Position numbers and translations under genes: made by a program. Of a stretch of 64,000 nt of DNA, positions 55,414 to 64,000 are shown one piece after another. Positions within the stretch are counted from its first letter, which is position 1. Each line of letters opens with the position of its first letter. The notes beneath the pieces are model-generated. The model was not told where the DNA came from. It worked only from the letters and a program-made list of their open reading frames with translations, and made no database searches. The DNA comes from Litsea cubeba (Eukaryota; Streptophyta; Magnoliopsida; Laurales; Lauraceae). The stretch lies in contig CM022951.1 in the NCBI GenBank assembly GCA_012931725.1, forward strand, positions 10,767,042 through 10,831,041, given 5' to 3'.

Positions 55414-58400
55414 CTACGGTTTAGGAGAGTGAGTAACTCCTAACTTTTTCCGGAGATACTCGAAGACTTCCTTTGGCAGAGGTTTCGTGAAAATATCGGC
55501 CACTTGCTCAGTTGTTGGAACATATTCCAACTTGACCTCTCCATCAGCAACTTTATCTTTAAGAAAATGATAACGAATTGCTACATGCTTTGTTCGAGAG
55601 TGCTGAACAGGATTCTTAGATATATGAATTGCACTCGTGTTGTCACATAGGATCGGCGTAGGATCCGTTGTAGGAACTCCTAGATCAGAGAGCATTTGCC
55701 GCATCCATAACACTTGCGTACAACAAGTTGCCGCTGCAATATATTCCGCTTCCGCTGTCGAAAGGGATACTGAGTCTTGCTTCTTACTATGCCAAGCAAC
55801 TAATCTTTCTCCAAGATAAAATGCGCCGCCGCTAGTACTCTTGCGATCATCTACGCATCCAGCCCAATCGGCATCAGAATATGCAACAAGAGTGAAGGAT
55901 TTGCCTTTGGGATACCAGATACCAAGCTCCATAGTACCTTTCAGATATCGAAAGATTCTTTTCACTGCTGTAAGGTGCGTTTCAGTTGGTGCTGCTTGAA
56001 AACGTGCAACCATACATACTGCTTGTAGAAGATCTGGTCTTGTAGCAGTCAAGTAGAGCAAGCTTCCTATCATAGAGCGATAGGTGGTATGATCAACGGA
56101 CGAGGCCTTATCATCTTTGCTAAGCTTCGTGTTCGTTGACATTGGTGTGCTCACTGGCTTGCTGTCTTCCATATTGAACCGTTTCAGCATTTCCTTAATG
56201 TACTTCATTTGTGATATGAAGATGCCATGTTTCAGCTGCTGCACTTGTAAACCAAGAAAGAACTTTAGTTCTCCAAGCATCGACATTTCAAATTCTTTCT
56301 TCATCTCTTCAGCAAAATTCCTGCACATCTCCTCATCATTGCCACCAAAGATTATGTCATCAACATAAACAATGACAACCAGCTGTTTGCTTAACTCAGT
56401 TTTGACATACAGATTGCTATCAACCATTCCTTTTCCAAAACCGATCTTGCGGAGATAGAGATCCAGCCTTGCATACCATGCCCTTGGCGCTTGTTTCAGT
56501 CCATAAAGAGCTTTTTTCAACTTGCACACTAGATCTGAATTTTTGCTGATGAGAAAACCATCAGGTTGCTCAATGTAGACCTCTTCTTCAAGTAAACCAT
56601 TCAAGAAAGCTGACTTTACGTCCATCTGAAATACCTTGAAGGTTTTGTATGCTGCCAATGCAAGAAACATACGAATAGCTTCCAGACGAGCCACCGGTGC
56701 AAAGGTCTCTTCAAAATCTATGCCTTCAACTTGAGCATAGCCTTTACAAACCAACCTTGCTTTGTTTTTAATGACTTGACCATCTTCATTCAGCTTATTC
56801 CGAAAGACCCATTTAGTACCAATAACATTCTTATCAGTAGGTCTAGGAACAAGTTCCCATGTGGAGTTCTTCTCAATTTGCTCCAACTCCTCGTGCATAG
56901 ATTTCAACCAACTTTCATCGAGACTGGCTTCAGCCACAGTCTTGGGTTCAATGGTGGACATAAGTGAGTAATTGCTAACTACACTTTGTCTAGTTTGAAC
57001 GCCTGCCTTAGGATCTCCAATGATTTGATCCTTAGGGTGTTGCTCTACCCAAGTGCTGTGCTTCTTAGGTGTAGTATCTTCTGAGTCATCCTTTGATTTC
57101 TCAGAATCATTAGATTCAGCCATCTCATCATCAATCTCACTCGAGTCCTCATAAACTGGACTGTCATTATGAGTTGCATTCTTTGGTTCAACATTCTCAT
57201 CTATTCTCACATCAGCACTTTCTATGATTTTTCTGGTTCTTTTGTTAAGACACCTATATGCCTTGCTAGTAGAGGAGTAACCCAGAAATATACCTTCGTC
57301 AGCTCTTTCTTCAAATTTGCCCGGATTTTGTTCGAACCGCTTGATGTAACACTTGCTGCCGAAGACTCTGAAGTGCTTGACTGTTGCTTTTCTTCCAAAC
57401 CATAGCTCATAGTGAGTTTTGTCTTCATGTGGCCTGATCAAGCATCGATTTTGAATGTATACAGCCGTATGGATTGCCTCTTTCCAATATTTGTCAGCTA
57501 GCTTGCTCTCAGTTAGCATTGTGCGAGCCATCTCTTGCACGGTGCGATTTTTCCGTTCCAGAACTCCATTTTGCTGTGGAGTTCTAGGGGCTGAGTACTG
57601 TCTTTGAATGCCATGATGTTCACAATATTTAGTGAACTCTTCAGATGTGAACTCGCCTCCACGATCAGACCTTAAAATCTTGATACGTTTTTCCAATTGA
57701 TTTTCAACCTGTGCTTTAAACACTTTAAAACGATCAAGTGCTTGATGCTTATGCTTAAGAAACAATACCCATGTCATACGAGTATAATCATCAATGCATA
57801 ACATGAAATACTTATCTCCATTGGTGCTTTGAGTTCGCATCAGTCCACAGAGATCAGTGTGCACTAGCTCAAGAGGTTTCTTGGAATGATGCTCCTTTGA
57901 CTTGAACATAACCCTCGTTTGCTTTCCCTTTTGGCAAGAGTCGCAAATGGGATTGGAAGGCTTTTCAACTGTAGACATGCCTCTTACAGCCTTTGAATTG
58001 CAAATCTTTGACATGTTATCAAAGCTTAGATGCCCAAGGCGTTTGTGCCACAACCAACTTTCCTCTGTCCGACTCATCAAGCAGGTCTTTTCAGCTCCAT
58101 CTGACAATGTATAGAGATTTCCAGCAGTTCTTGATCCAGTTGCCACTGTTTTGCCGTTGCTACTCTTCTTGATGGCAAACCCATTCTTTGTGAAGATAAC
58201 TTCGTGACCCTTGTCACAGATCTGGCTTACACTAAGCAGGTTGTGTCTCAATCCAGACACATATAAGACTTCTTCCGATCTGATCTTGTTTGCCATAAGC
58301 TGAATAACACCTTTTCCGCAGATTTTGGCACCATCATTGTTGCCAAACTTCACTGAACCACCTTCATAGTGCTGTAATTTGATGAATTTCTCTTTATCAC

Positions 58401-58437
58401 CAGTCATATGGCTTGAACAACCACTATCAAGGACTCA
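55414..58437 (-). pseudogene. pol: Copia B Pol: integrase, RT and RNase H intact; protease start broken
   Basis: From M at 58407 the frame is open for 997 residues. GAG-pre-integrase LWHKRLGHLSF (about 119), integrase triad D185 (HTDLCG), D248 (RSDRGGEF) and E284 (NGVLERKN) with 35 intervening residues, FLGYSSTSKAYRCLN, RT from TWELVPRP with YVDD at 681-684, RNase H SDADWAG and AEAEY. Immediately upstream, a TGA stands where copy A has TGG (Trp) before the DSGC protease motif, so the protease cannot be made from the upstream frame. Confidence 0.95.
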
Positions 58438-59202
58438 TGGTGCTGCCTTCTTTTGTGCATTGAATGCCGTTTGCACAATGAGAGATTCTTTGGGACTTTC
58501 TGCACTTTGCTTTGCTCTCCAAGCCTTAACTAACTTGGGTTTCTTTTCAACCTGAAATTTGTTAGCAATATGCAACCTACAATCCCTAGCCAAGTGTCCA
58601 TAATTATAGCACTTATGGCACTCAATTTTGTGGCTGTTTAGGATTGTAAAAGGGTTCCTAGTCACAAATGGGCTGTTTCTAACATAGAATTTGCAATCAG
58701 CTCTTTTATGTCCAAACATATTACAATGAAAGCAATAACCATAGAATTTGTATCTTCTTTGTGGCTGGTTAGTCTTCATTACCTTTCTAACAGGAATGGA
58801 CTCCTTTCTAGGTTGAGTGGGCTTCATAGAGTTAGAAGGTGCAGTGACTTGCTTCACAAACTCTTTCTTTTCAGGAGGTGCAATCTTAGAGGATTCACCT
58901 TTCTCAAATCCTAGACCAAATCTGAAGTGGGCAGGTCTTTGAACTTTCAGTAGTTCATCGAGTTTAATAGTCCCTTTAATCGCTTGGAGCGCTTTGAGTT
59001 TTTTGCTATTTTCTAAATTTTCAGCCTTTGCTCTAGCGATCTCAGTTTCAAGTTTCATAGCCTCTTCCTTTTTGATACTTATTTGGTTTTCAAGGACTTC
59101 TACCATTCTTTTATATTCTTCTACTTGAGTTTTCAAAGCAATAATAGAACTTTCAGATTCATGAAGAAGTTTCAGATTTTTCTTACTTGTTTTGCGTTCC
59201 AT
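58435..59202 (-). pseudogene. gag: Copia B Gag C-terminal and nucleocapsid part
   Basis: Coiled coil (LKTQVEEYKRMVEVLENQIS) then knuckles CFHCNMFGHKRADC and CHKCYNYGHLARDC. It ends at the TGA before protease. It was joined to upstream gag in the ancestor; the 1-nt deletion near 59210 separates them. Confidence 0.92.
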
Positions 59203-59204
59203 GC

Positions 59205-60260
59205 TTAGCTCCTCAAGTGCGGTATGAGTTCCTCTTCAAGATTGACTTCAGCCTCCTCTTCCTCTTCCAGATCTAGCTCTTCTTCTTCTTCAACAGTGAC
59301 CATGAAGAGAGCTTCGGTTGATTCATCATCGTCTGAAGTTTCAGACGTGCTGTCATCTTGTTGACATAGAAAGTTTTTAGCTTTGCCTCTTTTTCTGAAA
59401 TTTCTCTTTCCTTTACTCTTTTCAGCATAAGAGTCATTATCATTGTCTTCTTTTAGTGGACACTTCGCAGCAAAGTGACCAATACCTCCACAATTGAAGC
59501 ATTTAAAGGGTAGCTTCCCTTTGTACTTGCCATTGCTTCCTTTCTTCAACTTTCTAACAAATTGAGCCTCAAGCTCATCATTATCAGAATCAACATCATG
59601 ACCAGCAGTCTCTTTTGCCTTTTTCTGAACTTTGAAGGCCGCTTCTTTATCAGATGAAGACGTCTTTCCTATGCGCATCTCATAGGCAGTTAGAGAACCA
59701 TGTAATTCATCCATGGAAAATGCATTCAGGTCTTTGGCTTCTTCGATGGCTGAGACTTTTGAATCAAACCGGGGAAGAAGAGATCTTAGAACCTTTTTGA
59801 CGATGACCGGCTCTTTAATCTCCTCCCCTAGTCCACGAATGTCATTCGTGACTTCATTCACTCGTTGCATATACGAGTCAACATTCTCGCTTTTCTCCAT
59901 GCGAAGAGACTCGAATTGAGAGCGATGAGTTTGCAATTTAGCTTCTTTAATCTTCTCATCACCTTCATGTATGCTTTGCAACTTGTCCCAAATTTCCTTG
60001 GCTGTTTTGCATGCAATTACTTTGACAAGCTCGCTGTCCACAAGGCCACTAAAGAGTGCATTCTGCGCCTTGGAGTCGTTGTCTGCCAACTTCTTCGATG
60101 CAGTATCATTGGGTACGGTGGCAGCATTGTAACCGACTCTGACAGCCTCCCAAACATCATAGCCAAGAGATTTGATGAAGGCTTGCATCCTAATCTTCCA
60201 AAAAGAGTAATTAGAACCATCAAACAGAGGTGCTTTCATATTCCCTGTATTGACTGCCAT
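59205..60260 (-). pseudogene. gag: Copia B Gag N-terminal part
   Basis: ATG at 60260. UBN2-type Gag with CFNCGGIGHFAAKC and an acidic tail. Nearly identical to A Gag until the frame is lost after EEELIP. Confidence 0.93.
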
Positions 60261-60312
60261 GTGATTTGACAAGAGATCACCCTTAGCGTATTAAACTGAT
60301 CAAGGGAACCTT

Positions 60313-60324
60313 GCTCTGATACCA
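60313..60324 (-). promoter_or_regulatory. Copia B primer-binding site (tRNA-Met)
   Basis: TGGTATCAGAGC on the minus strand, 2 nt from the LTR. Confidence 0.95.
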
Positions 60325-60326
60325 AT

Positions 60327-61460
60327 TGTTGGATATCGCGATCACTGAGAGGGGGGGGGGGGGTGAATCAGTGATTTCTAAAAACAGGTCCAATTCAACA
60401 ACAAAACAAGTCAAACCACACAATGACACCAGATTTAACGTGGTTCACCAAAAGGCTACGTCCACGGATCAAAACCGTCCGAACACTGATCCGGTACAGG
60501 TCTGAATATATTTAGTCGCACCAACGACAAAGAGCACCAACCCTTGTGTTTTAGATAGCACCCACTATCTAGGAAGCACCTACTCCTCTTACAATTTATC
60601 TGCACCCACAGATAGGATCACCAAACCCCAAACACCAAGCACCAACTTGATGTAAAAACAAAATAGAAGATAAACTCTGTCTACAGCCCTTCCCCTCTAC
60701 AATTCTCTCTCTCTCAATCCCTTACAAATTGAAATCTAAAGCATAAAGAGAGACACTTAACTCATGGACGAATCACCATCTTCAAGAGCACAATCTCGTC
60801 CACAATCGCTGTAGAAAACGTCACCACAACAGCACACAGCACAGCATCAGCATCTAGCAACAGTACCAGCACTCTCTTCTCTCTTCTCTTCTCTTCTTTC
60901 TCTCTCTGGTGTCTCTTTAAGAACGACCCTTACATGCCTTTTTATAGGTTATGATAACCCTTAATTGTATTTAAAACAGGCTATAATTCGTTTAGAAAGA
61001 GTCCCAAACAAATTAGATAAGAGTGCTGAATTTTCGTGCAAGACTTCTGTTTCTGCGCAACTCTGATCCCGTGCTCGGTCGACATCCTGGCTTGCTCGGT
61101 CGACATCATACACTGTCTGGAATCAGTCAGTTATCGCGCTCGGTCGACATCCTGGGGTCCCGGTCGACCGAAGACACACTGTGTCACGAAAATAACTGAG
61201 AGCTACCTGAATCTGTTTCTGCAGGTTTCTCTTTGCTCGGTCGACCGCATGGGGTGCCCGGTCGACCGACCACTCTGTTTCAGGAAATCTGAATTCCTGA
61301 CTGTTTGAATTTTGATTCTTCTTTTCAGCTCTATCAACACCAGCCTTTAACATCACGTTTGTGACAATGTGTTGACAATAATTCCAATTCAAAAACTATA
61401 CTTGAGATACTAAATTCTTCAATTCTTCAAAAGACTCTCAAGTCATCTCAAATTCCAACA
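60327..61460 (-). repeat. Copia B 5' LTR (1134 bp)
   Basis: Matches 54032-55167 with about ten substitutions and a few short indels. The palindrome cluster is at about 61075-61270. Confidence 0.95.
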
Positions 61461-61465
61461 ACATG

Positions 61466-61990
61466 GTGGTGGATCGTGCTACCTTTGACAAAGGCAGATT
61501 GGTGTTTGGAGGTCTGAAGAGGGATAATGTTTGAGAGCCTAGTAGCCAGGATTTTTGAGATAATCTTATAGGTAAAATTAAGGAGGCTAATGGGTTTATA
61601 ATCCGAGAAAGAAGTAGGGGATAGCTTTTTAGGAATAAGGGTCAGGAAGAAAGCATTAGTGGCTCTTGGCAGTCTGCTAGTGCTGAAGAAATTAGAGATA
61701 ACCTTGATGACATCAGGACCTACAATCTCCCAGCAATGGTTGAAGAAAATCCCCGAAAAACCATCTGGCCCAGGGGAGCTGAATCTCTTAAGACTAAAGA
61801 CAGCTCCCTTAATTTCAGCTATAGAAGGGGCTGCCACCAAGATAAAGTTCTGCTCTTCTGAAACTATAGGTCCAGGCCTATTGAAAAGAGCTTCATCTAG
61901 GACTGAGGAGGAGGACTGCAATAGGTTGGAGAAGAAAGAGCAAGCTTCATTACTAATTTACGCAGCATCCTCTATGATGATCCCATTAAC
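61466..61990 (-). pseudogene. LINE ORF2 reverse transcriptase, N-terminal half
   Basis: Includes FSSPGPDGFSGIFFNHCW, LIPKKLSPTSFSDYKPISL, YKIISKILATRLSNIIP and QSAFVKGSTI. Two in-frame stops near 61953 and 61994 separate it from the endonuclease in the same reading frame. Confidence 0.92.
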
Positions 61991-63100
61991 ATACTATGAT
62001 TTTGCATATAGGTGGAAGAACTTGGTATTTCTGTCTCCTTTTAACCATCTGATTTTAGCTTTTTGCTTCCAATGGATTGACTCAGCTTTGAGCCAATTAT
62101 GAAGGGAGGATTTGCTAGAATTGAGGGCTAACAAGAGAGACTCACTTGGGTTGGAATCATAGAGACTTTGAACTTCCATCACCTGATTTTCAGCATATCC
62201 TAAGTTCTGCTTGAGCTGCCCGAAAACCTCATAGTTCCATGACTTCAAATTTTTTTTGAGTAATTTGAGCTTTTGAGCTAGGATGTATTGAGGAGTGCCA
62301 CTGCAGGGAATGACCCAACTGTCCTTAACCAGAGAGATGAAATAGTCATGGGAAAGCCACATCTCTTCAAATTTGAAGGGGGCATTCTTAAGAGGAAGAC
62401 CGGATCTGTGGGACAGAAGAAGAGGGTTGTGGTCTGAAGAGATCCTGGGAAGATGAGAGACAAAAGGGTCTACAAATTGTTCCAACCAGGTATTATTTGC
62501 CTGTACACGATCAAGCCTAGCTGCAACATAGGCATGACCATGCCTGTTATCAGCCCAAGTAAATCTGTTTCCTCTAAACCCAAGATCTTTGAAGCCAGCA
62601 GCAAGCACCATGTCTGAGAACTCCTTAACCGAAGAATGGGAGGGAGGAGAAGAGCTGAATTTCTCTAAAGCCAAGAGGATCGCATTGAAGTCGCCTATGA
62701 CAGCCCAAGGAAGAGCTATAAAGGATGTATTAACCAGATAATCCCATAGAAACCTCCTTTTTCTGTAATCAGTAGAGCCATAAGCCCCTATAATCAAGTT
62801 GGAAAAAGAAGAAGGGATATCTATGACTTGGATGGAGATGTGCTGGTTAGATTGATCAAGGAGAGAGAAGTTAAGGGAGGGGCTGGATTTACAGAAGCTC
62901 CAAATAGAATTGTTAGGAGAGCTAAAAGATTGGGTGTAACCGAGAGAGTGGACAGCAAAGGAAATTGGAGAGGTAGAAGGAATCTTAGGCTCTAAGAGAA
63001 AAAAGATATTAGGAGAATGAGAAGCTATGAGGTGGAGCAGCACTGTTTGAGTAGGGGAATTCCCAATCCGCCTACAATTCCAGAATAGGACCTTAGACAT
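61991..63100 (-). pseudogene. LINE ORF2 endonuclease (APE type)
   Basis: Nicks target DNA to prime reverse transcription. 368 codons from ATG 63100: FWNCRRIGN (7-14), LEPK (36-39), IGDFNAIL (135-142), GNRFTW (177-182), ARLDR (194-198) and SDHNPLLL (222-229) are the family motifs. RR replaces the usual RG in the first motif. Ends at TAG. Confidence 0.93.
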
Positions 63101-63383
63101 TAGGGAAGGTGGAGGAGGGAGAGTCAGTGGAACTCCTAGTTTTGGGACCTTGGGAGGATGTGCCTCTGTTTTTTGTTTTCCTTTTCCCTTTTGCCTTAAA
63201 GGGAGATAGATCCACCACTAGATAGGAAACTGGGACAACCTCAACACTAGCCTGGGAGTCTATTATAGTTCTCTTGGGCTCTGTATGGATAGGGGTAAGA
63301 GATCCTGTAATGAGGGAGGCTAATAGGGAGACCAGTGGGACATTAAGAACATCTGTTGAGGCTTGGGAACCAGGGTCTGAAGG

Positions 63384-63998
63384 CTATGAGGAGTTCTGAT
63401 AGGCTAATAGGTTTTTGGATTGAGAAGTTGAGAGGGTGGGGTCAGCTAAGGAGGAGTATTGTAGTACTGAGAAAGAATTAGAGCAATTTATGATGGGAGC
63501 TAGATTTTTCTCCAAAATTTCCAAGATGATATCAGGGGGGAGAGACGAGACATGGGTTTCAAGTTGAAGGGCTGAATCTGAATTGGGGTTAGGAGATAGG
63601 GAGATAGGAGTTGGGATAGCTGGGAGAGTGGAAGGGCAGTTACCTTCCGGAGGAGAAGCCACTAAGGAAGAAGGGATTTGGGAAATGTGGGTAGGGCCAG
63701 AGGAGACTGTTGTAGGTTGGCTCTTTGAAAGCTCATCTTTGTCGCCCAGAACTATGACATCAGAAAGAAGCTGAGCTGAGGGCGGAATAGCAGAAGCTGG
63801 ACTCTGAAGTGGGGGAGGCTTGAAAGTGAAGGGGCATTTAGAAGAAAGGTGTCCAGCAGAAAGGTATTCAGAACATGGGATATTCTCATAAATCACTTCC
63901 ACCTCTACCACACCTTCTCCTTCCAGATCCACCATTACAGAAGACAGGTTGGGTTTTGCCGCGTCTAGATTTACCAAAACTTTGGCAAAGCATAGCAT
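63384..63998 (-). pseudogene. LINE ORF1, C-terminal part (partial at window end)
   Basis: VLVNLDAAKPNLSSVMVDLE and VEVEVIYENIPCSE belong to the DUF4283/CCHC ORF1 family. The knuckle reads C42, Y45, H50, C55: the second Cys is Tyr. A Pro/Ser-rich tail follows to a stop at 63384. The N-terminus is outside the window. Confidence 0.87.
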
Positions 63999-64000
63999 TT

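Larger units (their letters stand above)
54032..61460 (-). mobile_element. Copia element B (full length, same family as A)
   Basis: LTRs at 54032-55167 and 60327-61460 with perfect TSDs ACATG (54027-54031 and 61461-61465). Roughly 1% LTR divergence. Primer site, gag, a complete set of pol domains and polypurine tracts are all present. Lesions: a 1-nt deletion near 59210 and a stop codon just before the protease active site. The target is the LINE RT coding region. Confidence 0.97.
51598..64000 (-). mobile_element. L1-type LINE, split by copia B and continuing past the window end
   Basis: Minus strand: ORF1 at the right edge, ORF2 with endonuclease, RT and zf-RVT, and a poly(A) tail seen as T17 at 51598-51614. 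About 5.0 kb of LINE is visible after subtracting B. In-frame stops and frameshifts show it is dead. The insertion point lies in the receptor-flank paralog. The 5' end is outside the window, so its TSD cannot be tested. Confidence 0.92.

Overview
The window is a transposon-dense stretch of a flowering-plant (probably woody eudicot) nuclear genome. The evidence is Ty1/copia and Ty3/Tat LTR retrotransposons with plant-type primer sites, plant L1-type LINEs with DUF4283/CCHC ORF1 proteins, and one broken host gene encoding a G-type lectin S-receptor-like kinase. No bacterial-style operons, CRISPR array, tRNA or rRNA genes were seen. A 100-N scaffold gap lies at 29434-29533. I cannot name the species.

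Layout. 1-6243: non-autonomous LTR element E1 (minus), running off the left edge and nested in the 5' LTR of copia element A. 6244-11900: copia A (plus), with gag-pol broken by a frameshift and an in-frame integrase/RT deletion. 11901-19596: no intact gene; a possible LINE 5' fragment, a perfect 62-bp-arm palindrome, and two degenerate tandem-repeat blocks. 19597-28946: element C (plus), a 9.35-kb LTR element with no coding capacity and a perfect GGTTC target-site duplication (TSD). 29534-36349: Ty3/gypsy Tat-lineage element G1 (minus), decayed, with its 3' LTR not visible. 36350-37390: LINE ORF1 fragment. 38297-45392: S-locus receptor-like kinase pseudogene (minus), split by gag-only gypsy element G2 (39789-44216, TSD GTCTC) and lacking most of its kinase exons. 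46098-50600: gag-only copia D (TSD TCCTC). 50606-51597: a second copy of the receptor gene's upstream region, carrying a solo LTR. 51598-64000: LINE (minus), split inside its reverse transcriptase by full-length copia B (54032-61460, TSD ACATG).

How the parts relate. A and B are one copia family with different lesions. A, B, C, D and E1 share a tRNA-Met primer site, a C-rich motif near the LTR 3' end (A, B, C, E1) and repeated GGGGGAG polypurine motifs; these traits fit the Sirevirus group. C and E1 encode nothing, and D and G2 encode only Gag, so all four would need proteins supplied in trans. LTR-pair divergence agrees with nesting order: E1 is younger than A. The most unusual signal is in the noncoding interiors of E1 and C: a run of short inverted repeats, many with a loop motif like ATATAACT (AGTTATAT on the other strand), repeating roughly every 60-120 bp for kilobases. 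The second is that three LTR families carry clusters of CG-rich palindromes (CGGTCGACCG or CGCTCGAGCG), in the better-resolved cases just upstream of the likely TATA box.
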